A DNA stretch of 64,000 bases from Thalassotalea psychrophila. GTDB taxonomy: Bacteria; Pseudomonadota; Gammaproteobacteria; Enterobacterales; Alteromonadaceae. Location: positions 1,984,001 to 2,048,000 of the forward strand of contig NZ_CP134145.1 in the NCBI RefSeq assembly GCF_031583595.1. Reading direction: 5' to 3'. Under the pieces are notes generated by a model. The model made no database searches and had not been told where the DNA came from. It saw only the letters and a list, made by a program, of their open reading frames with translations. Both the position numbers and the translations under genes were made by a program. Numbering within the stretch: the first letter of the stretch is position 1; every line of letters starts with the position of its first letter. Positions 8,465 to 18,547 of this stretch are shown here, in pieces.

Positions 8465-10228
8465 GTGCTCAATAAGCTTAAACTACTTACTCTTATCCCT
8501 TTGTTGCTGGCAACAACAGCTTGTACCTTTGAACAATCAAACAGTACAGAAATTCGTGAAGATAGAGAGCCTGAAGCTGCAACAGGAATTCAAAATTCGA
8601 AAGCTGTTGTCGGCAAAAAACACATGGTTGCTGCGGCAAACCCATATGCGAGCGAAGCTGGGTTTAATATTTTAGAACAGGGCGGTAATGCGATTGATGC
8701 AGCAATTGCCGTACAATTAGTACTAACCTTAGTTGAACCCCAATCGTCAGGCATTGGCGGTGGCGCATTTATTTTGCATTTTGATAATGCCAATAAACAA
8801 TTAACCACCTTTGATGGCAGAGAGGTTGCACCTGAACATGCCAGCCAAGATCAATTTTTAAATGAACAGGGTAATCCTGTACGTTGGATTGATGCGGTTG
8901 TTGGCGGTCGTAGTGTTGGTGTTCCTGGAGTATTAAAAGCTTTAGAAGATGCCCATAAAAAACATGGAAAATTACCCTGGGAAGTGTTATTTGATGATGC
9001 AATTAAGTTAGCAGAGCAAGGGTTTGTAGTATCCCCTCGTATGGCAAAGCTTGTATCAATGGCGTTTAATCCAGGTATTAAAAAATTACCTTCGGCAAGT
9101 AGCTATTTTTATCCAAACGGGAAAGCGCTTACTGCCGGAACCTTACTTAAAAATCCAGCATTAGCAAAAGTATATAAAGCCATCGCAGAGCAGGGCACTA
9201 CCGTATTTTATCAAGGGTGGATTGCACAAAGCATTGTGAATGCTGCTCAAAACTCTGCAATAGCTCCTGGTCGCCTTTCGTTACCAGATATGGCAAATTA
9301 CCGTGCTACCGAAAGTAAAGCTGTTTGTGGGGCATACAAGGTTTATGACGTATGTGGTATGCCGCCACCAAGTTCCGGCGGAATTGCGGTAATTCAAATA
9401 TTAAAACAACTTGAACAACATGATTTGGCGCAATACGCAGCTAATGAAATCAATGCCTTGCATTTGTTTACCCAAAGTTCACGCTTAGCTTTTGCTGATA
9501 GAGCAAAATACATTGCCGACCCTGATTTTGTAAAAGTACCTGTTGAGCAGTTAACTGATGCAAATTACCTAAACCAACGTGGGCAACTTATTTCACTAGA
9601 AACTGATATGGGCAGTGCAGTTGCTGGGGAGTTTGAAAATACGGCAAAACTTGCTAATGATAACGCTATTGAAATGCCATCAACTTCTCATGTATCAATT
9701 GTAGATGCTCAAGGTAATGCAATATCAATGACAACCAGTGTTGAAATGGCCTTTGGCTCAGCCGTATTCGTTGAAGGTTTCTTGTTAAATAATCAACTTA
9801 CTGACTTTTCATTAGCACCTATGATAAACAGTGTTCCCGTTGCTAACCGCCTAGAGCCATTTAAACGCCCTAGAAGCTCAATGGCACCTACTATGGTGTT
9901 TAATCAAGATGGCAGTCTTCGATTGGTTGTTGGCTCGCCAGGTGGCAGCCGAATTATTAACTATGTAGCGCAAACTATGATTGGCGTACTAGATTGGCAG
10001 CTTGATATACAATCGGCTATCGATTTACCTAAAGTTACTAATCGTAATGATGCAACTACTTTAGAGAAAGGTACTGATATTGCTGCCTACAAATCAAAAC
10101 TTGAAGCGATGGGGCATAAAGTATCTGTTAGAGACTTAAATAGTGGCATTCATGGTATTGAAGTATTTAACGATAAATTAGTAGGTGGTGCAGATCCGCG
10201 TCGTGAAGGTAAAGTTTTAAGTAACTAA
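8465..10228 (+). CDS. ggt: Gamma-glutamyltransferase
   Basis: A 587-residue Ntn-hydrolase that cleaves the gamma-glutamyl bond of glutathione and related compounds in the periplasm. The start is GTG at 8465 behind AAAGGAA. The longer frame overlapping the previous gene lacks a ribosome-binding site. An N-terminal signal ends in ATTAC, so it may be a lipoprotein. The family motif GGNAIDAAIAVQLVLTLVEP is at the front. The small-subunit start STSHVSIVDAQGNAISM carries the self-processing nucleophile Thr407, followed by LLNNQLTDFS and the GSPGGSRI oxyanion region. It is convergent with cysK. Confidence 0.95.
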   Translation: MLNKLKLLTLIPLLLATTACTFEQSNSTEIREDREPEAATGIQNSKAVVGKKHMVAAANPYASEAGFNILEQGGNAIDAAIAVQLVLTLVEPQSSGIGGGAFILHFDNANKQLTTFDGREVAPEHASQDQFLNEQGNPVRWIDAVVGGRSVGVPGVLKALEDAHKKHGKLPWEVLFDDAIKLAEQGFVVSPRMAKLVSMAFNPGIKKLPSASSYFYPNGKALTAGTLLKNPALAKVYKAIAEQGTTVFYQGWIAQSIVNAAQNSAIAPGRLSLPDMANYRATESKAVCGAYKVYDVCGMPPPSSGGIAVIQILKQLEQHDLAQYAANEINALHLFTQSSRLAFADRAKYIADPDFVKVPVEQLTDANYLNQRGQLISLETDMGSAVAGEFENTAKLANDNAIEMPSTSHVSIVDAQGNAISMTTSVEMAFGSAVFVEGFLLNNQLTDFSLAPMINSVPVANRLEPFKRPRSSMAPTMVFNQDGSLRLVVGSPGGSRIINYVAQTMIGVLDWQLDIQSAIDLPKVTNRNDATTLEKGTDIAAYKSKLEAMGHKVSVRDLNSGIHGIEVFNDKLVGGADPRREGKVLSN

Positions 10229-10234
10229 AAATTA

Positions 10235-10260
10235 GAAACGAGAAACGAGAAACGAGAAAC
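10235..10260. repeat. Short tandem repeat after ggt
   Basis: Three copies of the 7-mer AAACGAG, followed by AAACCAG, just after the ggt stop. This is simple-sequence DNA with no visible function. Confidence 0.6.
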
Positions 10261-10281
10261 CAGAAGCTAAGAGCTAAAACT

Positions 10282-10325
10282 AGGGTCAGAGTCAGGTTAT
10301 TATCAAATAACCTGACTCTGACCCT
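10282..10325. terminator. Perfect 20-bp palindrome between ggt and cysK
   Basis: AGGGTCAGAGTCAGGTTATT, a 4-base loop (ATCA), then the exact reverse complement. It lies between two convergent genes, 10 bases past the cysK stop side, and can serve as a bidirectional terminator. The GTCAGAGTCAGG core resembles REP-type repeats found near transposase-like genes in other gammaproteobacteria, so it may be a mobile palindrome used as a terminator. Confidence 0.7.
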
Positions 10326-10335
10326 CATATTTTAA

Positions 10336-11304
10336 TTACTGTGAAAGTTCAGCGTCAGTAAATGTATCTGAAAACAGTGGGCTTGTTAAATAACGCTCTG
10401 CCGAGCTTGCTAATATAACTACAATATTCTTATCAGCATTTTCCGGTTTTTCAGCTAAACGTTTAGCTGCTACAACTGCAGCGCCTGATGAAATACCGGC
10501 TAAAATACCTTCTTCTTTCATTAAACGATGCGCCATAGCCATTGAATCATCATTTGAAACGCGTTCAACTGAGTCGATAATTGAAAGATCTAGGTTACCA
10601 GGAATGAAACCTGCACCAATGCCTTGGATTTTATGTGGTCCAGGTGTGAGTTCTTCGCCTGCTAATTTTTGGCCTATTACAGGTGAATCTTCAGGCTCTA
10701 CCGCAACTGATTGAATTGCTTTACCTTTAGTATTTTTAATATAACGACTAACACCGGTAATAGTGCCGCCTGTACCAACACCAGCAACAAAAATATCTAC
10801 TTTACCTTCTAAGTCATTCCAAATTTCAGGACCTGTTGTTAGTTCGTGAATTTCAGGGTTTGCCGGGTTATCAAATTGGCCTAAAATTAAATATTTACTT
10901 GGATCTTGTGCTTTAATCTCTTCCGCTTTTTCAATTGCGCCCTTCATGCCTTTAGCGCCATCCGTTAATTCTAGCTTTGCGCCTAATGCGACAAGTAATT
11001 TGCGACGCTCTAAACTCATGGTATGCGGCATAGTTAATATTAAGTCATAACCTTTAGATGCGGCAACAAACGCTAACGCAATACCCGTATTACCACTTGT
11101 TGGCTCTACAATAGTAATACCTTTAGTAAGCGTGCCTTTTTTCTCGGCATCCCAAATCATATTCGCGCCAATACGACATTTCACACTGAAGCTAGGGTTT
11201 CTCGCTTCAATTTTGGCGAATACATTACCACCAGTTACATTGTTTAGTTTTACTAATGGTGTTTTACCAATAGTATCTGGATTATTTTGAAATAAGGTTG
11301 TCAT
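10336..11304 (-). CDS. cysK: Cysteine synthase A (O-acetylserine sulfhydrylase)
   Basis: A 322-residue PLP enzyme making cysteine from O-acetylserine and sulfide in the cytosol. The PLP lysine is Lys42 in [14 protein letters not shown], the substrate loop is [12 protein letters not shown], the phosphate-binding loop is [10 protein letters not shown], and [12 protein letters not shown] is conserved. It is very close to E. coli CysK in length and sequence. The start has AAAGGA 7 bases upstream. It is divergent from the MoxR gene across a 183-bp AT-rich region that must hold both promoters. Confidence 0.97.
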   Translation of the reverse strand: MTTLFQNNPDTIGKTPLVKLNNVTGGNVFAKIEARNPSFSVKCRIGANMIWDAEKKGTLTKGITIVEPTSGNTGIALAFVAASKGYDLILTMPHTMSLERRKLLVALGAKLELTDGAKGMKGAIEKAEEIKAQDPSKYLILGQFDNPANPEIHELTTGPEIWNDLEGKVDIFVAGVGTGGTITGVSRYIKNTKGKAIQSVAVEPEDSPVIGQKLAGEELTPGPHKIQGIGAGFIPGNLDLSIIDSVERVSNDDSMAMAHRLMKEEGILAGISSGAAVVAAKRLAEKPENADKNIVVILASSAERYLTSPLFSDTFTDAELSQ

Positions 11305-11487
11305 GGTTAAGTCCTTTGAAATTCGGTTAAATCGCGTTAAGATTCGCTAAATAATTAGTTAATTGTAGTTAAGACTACACCGTTTTCATATTTTCGAAAG
11401 TAACAGAACGATATAACTAATAACTGTTTGTTTTATTGTAGTTATTACCATTTGGTATATCACAATTATTAAATTTTCAAGGATCCC

Positions 11488-12333
11488 ATGAGTACATTTA
11501 AAGGCACCAAAAATTACATCGCTAGCCAAGACCTACAACTTGCTGTAAACGCAGCTATTGCGCTTGAAAAACCATTATTAATTAAAGGTGAACCAGGTAC
11601 AGGTAAAACTATGCTTGCAGAAGAGTTGGCTGATGCATTAGGTACCGATTTGATCCAATGGCACATAAAGTCGACAACGCGCGCGCAACAAGGCTTGTAT
11701 GAATACGATGCCGTTTCTCGTTTGCGCGACAGTCAATTAGGCAGTGAAGGTGTAAAAGACATCAGTAACTATATAGTTAAAGGCAAGCTTTGGCAGGCGT
11801 TTACTGCTGAAAAACGTCCTGTATTACTTATCGATGAAATTGACAAAGCCGATATAGAGTTTCCTAATGACTTATTATTAGAACTCGATAAAATGGAGTT
11901 TTATGTGTATGAAACTCAAAAGAAAGTTGTTGCTAAACAACGTCCAATTGTAATTATTACCTCTAACAATGAAAAAGAGCTACCAGATGCTTTTTTACGT
12001 CGTTGTTTTTTTCATTACATTAAGTTTCCAGAAAAAGCTGAAATGCAAAGTATTGTTGATGTTCATTTTGATGGGTTAAAACAAACTCTATTAGATGAAG
12101 CGCTGGCTGTATTTTTTAACCTTAGAGAAATCCCTGGTTTAAAGAAAAAACCATCAACGTCAGAGCTTATTGATTGGTTAAAGCTTTTAGTTGCTGAAGA
12201 TATTCCTACTGAAGTGCTGCATGAAACCAGTCAGAAGAAATCTATCCCTCCATTACATGGCGCTTTATTAAAGAATGAGCAAGATGTACATTTATTTGAA
12301 AAACTCGCCTTTATGCACCGTGGTGAGCGTTAA
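11488..12333 (+). CDS. MoxR-family AAA ATPase
   Basis: A 281-residue AAA+ ATPase of the MoxR type. Walker A is GEPGTGKT (34-41), Walker B is VLLIDEIDK (112-120), followed by the sensor strand IVIITSNNEKELPDAFLRRC with its Arg pair. MoxR proteins act as chaperones for a partner VWA protein. The partner follows here with the stop and start overlapping by one base (TAATG), so translation is coupled. The ribosome-binding site is AAGGA. Confidence 0.92.
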   Translation: MSTFKGTKNYIASQDLQLAVNAAIALEKPLLIKGEPGTGKTMLAEELADALGTDLIQWHIKSTTRAQQGLYEYDAVSRLRDSQLGSEGVKDISNYIVKGKLWQAFTAEKRPVLLIDEIDKADIEFPNDLLLELDKMEFYVYETQKKVVAKQRPIVIITSNNEKELPDAFLRRCFFHYIKFPEKAEMQSIVDVHFDGLKQTLLDEALAVFFNLREIPGLKKKPSTSELIDWLKLLVAEDIPTEVLHETSQKKSIPPLHGALLKNEQDVHLFEKLAFMHRGER

Positions 12334-13505
12334 TGCTGTTAGATTTCTTTATCAAGCTGCGTGAGTATCGAGTGCCTTGCACCTTACGTGAGTTGCTTGA
12401 TTTACTCGGTGCGATGAAAAAACATGTAATATTTTGCTCTATTGATGACTTTTATACTCTCTCACGGGTGATATTAGTTAAAGATGAAAGTCATTTTGAT
12501 AAATTTGATCGGGCTTTTGCCAACTATTTTGAAGGCGTAGCAAATGTTGAGTTAGATCTATCTGGCATTCCAAAAGATTGGTTAGAAAAACGCTTTGTTA
12601 AGCATTTAAGCGAAGAAGATAAAGCCAAAGTAAAAAAACTTGGTGGCTTAGAAGAGCTAATGAAAACGTTGAAAGAGCGTTTAGCTGAACAAGAAAAGCG
12701 CCATCAAGGCGGGAATAAGTGGATAGGTACAGGCGGTACCTCACCGTTTGGCGCTGAAGGCTATCATCCCGGAGGTGCTCGTATTGGTCAAGATGGCAAT
12801 AGAAATTTCAGCGCGGCAAAAGTGTGGGATAAACGAGAATTTAAAAACTTAGATTCAAGTGTCGAATTGGGCACTCGTAATATTAAAATTGCCTTAAGAA
12901 AGCTGCGTCAATTTGCTCGAACGGGGGCAGTGGAAGAACTTGACTTAGACCATACCATTCGAGCTACAGCTAAAAATGCTGGCTACCTTGATATTAAAAT
13001 GCAGTCTGAGCGACATAACGCAATAAAAGTGCTGATGTTTTTTGATGTTGGTGGTTCAATGGATGACTATATTAAAGTGTGTGAAGAGTTGTTTTCAGCG
13101 GTTCATACAGAATTTAAGCATCTGGAATACTTCTATTTTCACAACTGTGTGTATGAACACGTCTGGCATGACAATGGCCGCCGTTATCAAGAGACACTCG
13201 ATGTATGGGATATCATTCATCGTTTCTCAAAAGATTATAAAATTATCTTTGTCGGAGACGCTACTATGGGGCCATATGAAATCGCCTACCCTGGTGGCAG
13301 TGTAGAACATTGGAACGCAGAGCCGGGTAGTGTGTGGCTAGAGCGTATGACCACACATTTTGACAATTGTATTTGGTTAAACCCACAACCATTAAAATAT
13401 TGGAATTACTACCAGTCAATTGGTTTAATGAAACAATTAATGGCTAATCGAATGTATCCGATGACAATTGAAGGTTTATCGGCAGGGATCAAAGAATTAC
13501 TATAA
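12333..13505 (+). CDS. VWA-domain protein (CoxE-like), MoxR partner
   Basis: A 390-residue cytosolic-looking protein. An N-terminal helical part is followed by a Gly-rich stretch (about residues 128-155) and a von Willebrand A-type domain. Its metal-site motif is D-x-G-x-S at residues 238-242 (FFDVGGSMDD), with a later GDATMGPYE. It is translationally coupled to the MoxR ATPase, a known ATPase/VWA pairing thought to remodel or insert cofactors into target proteins. The actual target here is unknown. No signal peptide is seen. Confidence 0.88.
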   Translation: MLLDFFIKLREYRVPCTLRELLDLLGAMKKHVIFCSIDDFYTLSRVILVKDESHFDKFDRAFANYFEGVANVELDLSGIPKDWLEKRFVKHLSEEDKAKVKKLGGLEELMKTLKERLAEQEKRHQGGNKWIGTGGTSPFGAEGYHPGGARIGQDGNRNFSAAKVWDKREFKNLDSSVELGTRNIKIALRKLRQFARTGAVEELDLDHTIRATAKNAGYLDIKMQSERHNAIKVLMFFDVGGSMDDYIKVCEELFSAVHTEFKHLEYFYFHNCVYEHVWHDNGRRYQETLDVWDIIHRFSKDYKIIFVGDATMGPYEIAYPGGSVEHWNAEPGSVWLERMTTHFDNCIWLNPQPLKYWNYYQSIGLMKQLMANRMYPMTIEGLSAGIKELL

Positions 13506-13565
13506 TCTCACTAATAATAAAAATTGCTCTAAACTCTTAATAATAAAGAATTAACAGGAAGTTTG

Positions 13566-14795
13566 ATGAGAAACATCTTTGCGAAAACTAAAAAGAAACT
13601 AACGTTAGACGAAACTCAAGAGATCATTACGCCCTTTGCTTTTAAATTTAATGATGATTTATTTGGTACTGCAATAGCTAGCCCTTGGAAGCGTGGCATA
13701 GCAATCTCGATTGATTTTTTACTTATTGCAGCATTGAGCGGGGCGGGTGGCGAGTTACTAGCGATAGCATTTGCGATCATGGCATTCAGAGTTGGCAGTA
13801 AGAGCAGAGCCGAGCAACAAGGAAAAGTGAAAGGACGTAAACGCCGCGCCATTATGAGATTTTTAGGCGCGATAATAGTATTAGTTTTACTTTTAAACAC
13901 CTTACCACCGTTAGTACAATCTTTATTTGGTGACGGTACAAATGAATATAGTGAAGAGCAGTTAAAAGAATTAAAAGAAAATGGGGTTATTGCCATAGGC
14001 GATAAAAATGTAAATGTTGGCACTGCGATAAAAATGGCTGGGTATGCCATTAAAACCATTAAAGCTGCAGAAGAGCATAACTGTAATGACTTACCATGTT
14101 GGCAAGAGGTGTTTAATGAAGTTCCAGATCATGCGGTTGAACTCGATTTAAATGCTACACAAGCAACTGGCTTATTCAAAGATGTAAGTGACTCAACGGA
14201 ATTACCTGAGACTGAACAAAAACAACTGTTAGCGCACTTTGAGCAAAAGTTTCAAACATTGCTTGCACAAAAGCAAGTATTAAATCAACAAGCCGATGCT
14301 GTTAATAATGATGTTGCTCAACAACCTAGAACCGCTAGCGAATATTCTGAAAAGTATGATAAAAATTATTCTGGTTACAATGTTACACCAGAAGTCTCGG
14401 CTAAAGAAAAGAAATCAGAACGACCAATTTATTCAATCATTGAACTGATCAAAGGTATCTTTAATGATTTAGGTTTAGGAGTTGGTTGGGCGGCATTTTA
14501 CTTTACTGTATTTACTGCGCGCTGGAATGGCAAAACCCCTGGTAAACGCTTAATGAATATTCGAGTATTACAGCTAGATGGAACTCCGCTTTCGATGTGG
14601 GATAGTTTTGGCCGCTTTGGTGGATATGCTGCGGGCCCTGCAACGGGGTTGCTCGGTTTCTTACAGGTGTATTGGGATCCTAATCGACAAGCTATTCAAG
14701 ATAAAATATCGGCAACGGTAGTTATTGACGAGAAGAAAAAGGTAGCGCAAGAAATTATTGATGCAGCAAGGGAAAAATATGAGCAAATGGTTTAA
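13566..14795 (+). CDS. RDD-family membrane protein
   Basis: A 409-residue inner-membrane protein. An RDD-like N-terminal segment (ASPWKRGIAISIDFLLIAAL) contains the Arg-Asp pair. Further hydrophobic helices follow at about residues 60-75 and 98-115, then a polar region of about 180 residues with two Cys (CNDLPCW), and a C-terminal RDD half (GKTPGKRLMNIRVLQLDGTP). The soluble insert between the RDD halves is unusual. The start at 13566 has AGGAAG 6 bases upstream. It follows the MoxR/VWA pair by 60 bases and may belong to the same unit. Confidence 0.82.
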   Translation: MRNIFAKTKKKLTLDETQEIITPFAFKFNDDLFGTAIASPWKRGIAISIDFLLIAALSGAGGELLAIAFAIMAFRVGSKSRAEQQGKVKGRKRRAIMRFLGAIIVLVLLLNTLPPLVQSLFGDGTNEYSEEQLKELKENGVIAIGDKNVNVGTAIKMAGYAIKTIKAAEEHNCNDLPCWQEVFNEVPDHAVELDLNATQATGLFKDVSDSTELPETEQKQLLAHFEQKFQTLLAQKQVLNQQADAVNNDVAQQPRTASEYSEKYDKNYSGYNVTPEVSAKEKKSERPIYSIIELIKGIFNDLGLGVGWAAFYFTVFTARWNGKTPGKRLMNIRVLQLDGTPLSMWDSFGRFGGYAAGPATGLLGFLQVYWDPNRQAIQDKISATVVIDEKKKVAQEIIDAAREKYEQMV

Positions 14796-14861
14796 CTAAT
14801 TGTAAATTATTGCCTATGCTTTAAATAATTAATTTTATCAATATTTTAAATGGAGATAATT

Positions 14862-15041
14862 ATGAATAAACTGATCATGTTTTGTTTATTTAGCGCATTT
14901 TTAACTGGCTGTGCATCATCTGAAAGTAGTTCATCATCTTCTAGTTCAGCTAAAGCAAATAGTGCTCCGACTGATGAATGTGCTACTCTGGAATATCTTG
15001 CAAGGCAGCAGTGTTTAACGGAAAAGATGAATGCCGGCTAA
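14862..15041 (+). CDS. Small lipoprotein of unknown function
   Basis: A 59-residue lipoprotein. The signal ends in the lipobox LTGC, followed by a serine tract (SSSSSSSS) and a short C-terminal part with two Cys (ECATLEYLARQQC). The start at 14862 is supported by GGAG 6 bases upstream. The ATG at 14850 overlaps that site. It lies 66 bases after the RDD gene and could be co-transcribed. I do not recognise a family. Confidence 0.7.
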   Translation: MNKLIMFCLFSAFLTGCASSESSSSSSSSAKANSAPTDECATLEYLARQQCLTEKMNAG

Positions 15042-15081
15042 TTATCTGAAATGCCACTTAGCTAATAAACACCAATTCAGT

Positions 15082-15099
15082 TCCTGACGACCGTCAGGA
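15082..15099. terminator. Hairpin after the small lipoprotein gene
   Basis: TCCTGAC-GACC-GTCAGGA, 41 bases past the stop, followed by TCTCGTTTTG. The stem is GC-rich enough for termination but the T-run is short. Confidence 0.45.
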
Positions 15100-15228
15100 T
15101 CTCGTTTTGAGTTTAGCTCCTGAAACTTTTTGCTGGGTATTTTTCTTTTCAGCTTTATAAAATGCTTGATATTGTAAATTTTGCCCTAACTATATAAACG
15201 TTCATCAACAGCTAATTAAGTAGTAAAC

Positions 15229-15828
15229 ATGGCTAAAGTACGTACAAGAATCTCTTTAAAAGTTGGCTCAAACAGTCACATTCCTGCAGAAATGATTTCA
15301 TTTAACCAGCTTGCTTCTGATAAAGAGCATGTTGCCTTGGTGTTTGAACAAGCTGATCAATCTCAACAAGTACCATTGGTTAGAATTCACTCTGAATGTT
15401 TAACTGGTGATGTATTTCACTCTTCCCGTTGTGATTGTGGTGAGCAGCTTGATGAAGCTATTAACCAAATGGCGACAGAAGGGGGAATTATCCTTTATCT
15501 TCGCCAAGAGGGGCGTGGTATTGGATTATATAATAAGATTGATGCATATAAGCTTCAGTCTGAAGGTATGAATACTTATCAAGCCAATAATCACTTAGGT
15601 TTCGGTGATGACCTTAGAGACTTTACTGAAGCTGGACAAATGCTTGAAGCATTAAATATCAGTCGATTAAAGCTAATGACCAATAACCCGAAAAAAGTAA
15701 AAGCTTTGAATGATTATGGTCTAACCGTTGAACAAGAAGTCAATACTTCAACTCATATTAAAGACGGTAACGAAGATTACTTAAAGGCAAAGATAGACAA
15801 TGCCGGACATAAGTTAACCCTTAAATAG
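15229..15828 (+). CDS. ribA: GTP cyclohydrolase II
   Basis: A 199-residue enzyme that opens GTP in the first step of riboflavin synthesis. The zinc ligands are Cys57, Cys68 and Cys70 in [18 protein letters not shown], and the active-site stretch [11 protein letters not shown] and [11 protein letters not shown] are present. It is a stand-alone RibA without a fused RibB domain. It is monocistronic here. No FMN riboswitch was recognised in the 187 bases upstream. Confidence 0.96.
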   Translation: MAKVRTRISLKVGSNSHIPAEMISFNQLASDKEHVALVFEQADQSQQVPLVRIHSECLTGDVFHSSRCDCGEQLDEAINQMATEGGIILYLRQEGRGIGLYNKIDAYKLQSEGMNTYQANNHLGFGDDLRDFTEAGQMLEALNISRLKLMTNNPKKVKALNDYGLTVEQEVNTSTHIKDGNEDYLKAKIDNAGHKLTLK

Positions 15829-15924
15829 CAAATGTCGCTTACCACTTAAGGTTAGTTGTTTATACCAAGTCCATTAATTATCTAATAAACTGCTGTAGAA
15901 AATTAAAAATTTGGTCTCGTGATT

Positions 15925-15951
15925 AGAGGCCATTTCAATTAAATGGTCTCT
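15925..15951. terminator. Hairpin between ribA and the convergent DUF5916 gene
   Basis: AGAGGCCATTT-CAATT-AAATGGTCTCT forms an 11-bp stem with one G-U pair. It lies between two convergent stop codons. No long T-run follows, so it is a weak terminator call. Confidence 0.45.
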
Positions 15952-15958
15952 TCTTCAA

Positions 15959-18274
15959 CTACATCCAAGCATAACTAAGCTTTAAAAATGCGGTACGTTG
16001 ATTCTGTTTTATCTCTTTCTTTTCGCCAATAAAATCATTATCAATTGAGTTATCGGAATAACCTAAAAAGAATACCGTTTGCGGGTTTAACTTATAGGAA
16101 TAAAGCAGTTGAGTGGAAAGGTTATCATGATAATCTGAATCAATAATAATGTCAGGGTTATTATTTTGGTTGTAATCAGTTGCATTGTAAACCATGGTTA
16201 AGCGCAAAAAACTATTTACATTAAATGCATAAGTTAACCTGAAGTCAGTAATGTTTTCACGATAAACAAAATCGCTTTCAGCTTCTAATTCTGCATACAC
16301 ATGCATTAATTCTAGCTCTAAATGAGTGGTAATATTCCAAGTAAGCTTAGGAGCAAACTCAATTAACTCACCTTTACGATCATTGGTATAATCAATAGCA
16401 TCACCTATTCGACTTGAAAAACCCAACATAAGATCAGCTCTTGGCTGCATATCCATAAACAAGTCTAAATAATCTAGCTCAAATAAAGTGGTATTATTAT
16501 CAATTGCCGTTTGGTTGGTGTCATAACGAAGACCCACCTGCTCCTCGTGCGAGTAGACTGCATCAAAGATAGATTGCCATGGCCCCCACACTGTATAGCT
16601 TACGGATGAACGTTCATTAATTAAGTCACCATCATCATTGTGACTTGTTTGAAATTCGCCGCCAAAAATCATTTCAGACCAAAGCGTGTCATCGAAATAG
16701 ACCGTTCGATTAACTGTGGTGGTAAATTCGTTATAGTCAACTTGTGGTAAATAGCCTAAGTCAGCTCTAAAGTCTTCACCTATGGCTTTATATTGGGTTC
16801 TTAGCGTCCAATCTTCACTGCTGTGTTCAAATTCAAGTTTAAATGCTTGATCTGTGAATGCGCCTTCATTTTTGTTGATCATTGAAGATAAATAACATTC
16901 ATCCTGTGCACCCGAATTAGGGCACCATTTATCATAAAGCTCTATTGGGTATTCAGTATCAGACGTTAGTACTTGAGCAATTAGCGTATTACTTACTGAC
17001 ATTTTATACTTCACATCAATCGCATTTACATAATTGTGATAATCATCAGCACTTCTTAACGTTGAAGTTAAACCAAATGATAAATCTTCGTTTACATCAT
17101 ATCGGTAACGTAAGGCACCAGAATAACTTTCATCAGAAATATCATCAGGTAAAGAATATAAGTTCCCCGGCAAAATTAGGCTGGTGTAATTGTCTTTGGT
17201 CATGAAAAAACCAAAGGTCTGTTTACCAAGTTTTCCTGTTACTTTAGCGCCGTAGTCTGGATCGGTAACATTTCGGGTATAAACTAAATTCAGTGGGCTT
17301 GAAAAGTATTCTGAATTATCTAAAAAGAAGGTTCTTTTTTCATCAAAAAATAATGCCGAGGTCTTATTAACGGCCAATTGACCTGCATCAGCCTCTACGT
17401 TAGAGAAGTCAGGGTTGATAGTCGCATTTAACATAACGTCAGGCGTTATTCCCCAACGCAGGTTTAGGCCTACTTCAGCGTCATTATCTGACTGCCAATC
17501 CTCATCAGCATATACGTCACGCTCTTCATCTACTTTGGCCACGATTGATGGTGTAATTAACAGGTTTTCACCTATTTTAGCTTGTTCAAAGCCTTGCATC
17601 TCTGCCATTTGACAAGTCCAGCAAGGGTTATCACGATCTAAGGGAATGTTTGAAATTCGTAATACTTTGTCTCTTGGGTAAAGCCTTAATAACTCGATGC
17701 CCCAAGTTTTAATATCACTACCTTCTTCAAAATTAAGCTCTCGATAAGGAATGGCAAATTCTACTTGATAACCATCAGTAGTAACTTTGCCTGCAGCATC
17801 CCAAATACCATCCCAAAGATCGCTATTTTGCGAAGTCATCGCATTATCAATACCATCATTTTGCACGCCATAAGGATTTACGAAAAACTTATAAGCTAAA
17901 CGATGATTGTTAAATGTATCTAGTTTTATGCCAACAATATCATCAGAAAAAGCATCGTCACGATCGCGAATAAATGCTTGAATATTTTCAGGGTTAGGAT
18001 CTTGAGCTTTAAATGCAAAGTAAATGTGGCTGCCATCTTCAAAGATATAGGCATCAGTTTTTACTGGGCTGGGAGTATTTTCATAAGGGTAGTTTACAAT
18101 GTTAACTTCAACATGTTTTGCTTGCTGCCATACAGGTTCATTAAGTTCGCCATCAAAAGTAATGACTGCTTTAATGTTTGGTATGTTAATGGGCTCAGCT
18201 AGAGATGGGAAAGCAGCACTGCAAAGTAACATTAGCATGGCTAATGCTTTTGCGCTCTCCCTGGGCAAAATCAT
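15959..18274 (-). CDS. DUF5916/CBM9-like outer-membrane-type protein
   Basis: A 771-residue exported protein. A signal peptide (about residues 1-26) is followed by a carbohydrate-binding family 9-like beta-sandwich (about residues 35-220; VITFDGELNEPVWQQA, GYQVEFAIPY). A long C-terminal region follows with alternating aromatic strands and a terminal aromatic residue (LKLSYAWM), as in a beta-barrel of the DUF5916 family. Such proteins often stand near glycan- or peptide-scavenging genes, but their function is not established. AGGAAG precedes the ATG at 18274. Two Cys (CWTC) lie at about residue 217. Confidence 0.82.
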   Translation of the reverse strand: MILPRESAKALAMLMLLCSAAFPSLAEPINIPNIKAVITFDGELNEPVWQQAKHVEVNIVNYPYENTPSPVKTDAYIFEDGSHIYFAFKAQDPNPENIQAFIRDRDDAFSDDIVGIKLDTFNNHRLAYKFFVNPYGVQNDGIDNAMTSQNSDLWDGIWDAAGKVTTDGYQVEFAIPYRELNFEEGSDIKTWGIELLRLYPRDKVLRISNIPLDRDNPCWTCQMAEMQGFEQAKIGENLLITPSIVAKVDEERDVYADEDWQSDNDAEVGLNLRWGITPDVMLNATINPDFSNVEADAGQLAVNKTSALFFDEKRTFFLDNSEYFSSPLNLVYTRNVTDPDYGAKVTGKLGKQTFGFFMTKDNYTSLILPGNLYSLPDDISDESYSGALRYRYDVNEDLSFGLTSTLRSADDYHNYVNAIDVKYKMSVSNTLIAQVLTSDTEYPIELYDKWCPNSGAQDECYLSSMINKNEGAFTDQAFKLEFEHSSEDWTLRTQYKAIGEDFRADLGYLPQVDYNEFTTTVNRTVYFDDTLWSEMIFGGEFQTSHNDDGDLINERSSVSYTVWGPWQSIFDAVYSHEEQVGLRYDTNQTAIDNNTTLFELDYLDLFMDMQPRADLMLGFSSRIGDAIDYTNDRKGELIEFAPKLTWNITTHLELELMHVYAELEAESDFVYRENITDFRLTYAFNVNSFLRLTMVYNATDYNQNNNPDIIIDSDYHDNLSTQLLYSYKLNPQTVFFLGYSDNSIDNDFIGEKKEIKQNQRTAFLKLSYAWM

Positions 18275-18547
18275 GACTACTTCCTATGTTTGCATTTATT
18301 TTTATTTTTTTAGGGCTAAATATATTTATAACCCTGCATTGTTAACAACCATTAACACTCTTTTTATAGCGTATTTAAAGACTTACTGTCAATGATATTA
18401 AGTGATTAACGCTAAATTAACGTAAGGTATATGCATCGTTGTGGTTAAATTAATTTTATCTAAATAGTGATTAATTTATGGATAATATAAATTGAATAGG
18501 CATAATAAAATTATCTAATTACCCATCTACAAAAATTTGGATAAATT

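Noticed and set aside
15042..15228. FMN riboswitch before ribA
   Set aside because: The conserved RFN-element blocks were not recognised; only a short terminator-like hairpin is present.
15869..15890. TATACCAAGTCCATTAA, like the left end of the MITE at 7702
   Set aside because: Only one end is recognisable and no matching inverted partner was found. It may be a remnant, but the evidence is too thin.
18099..18395. 98-codon plus-strand frame at the start of the DUF5916 gene
   Set aside because: It overlaps the 5' end of the minus-strand gene, whose signal peptide and ribosome-binding site are clear.
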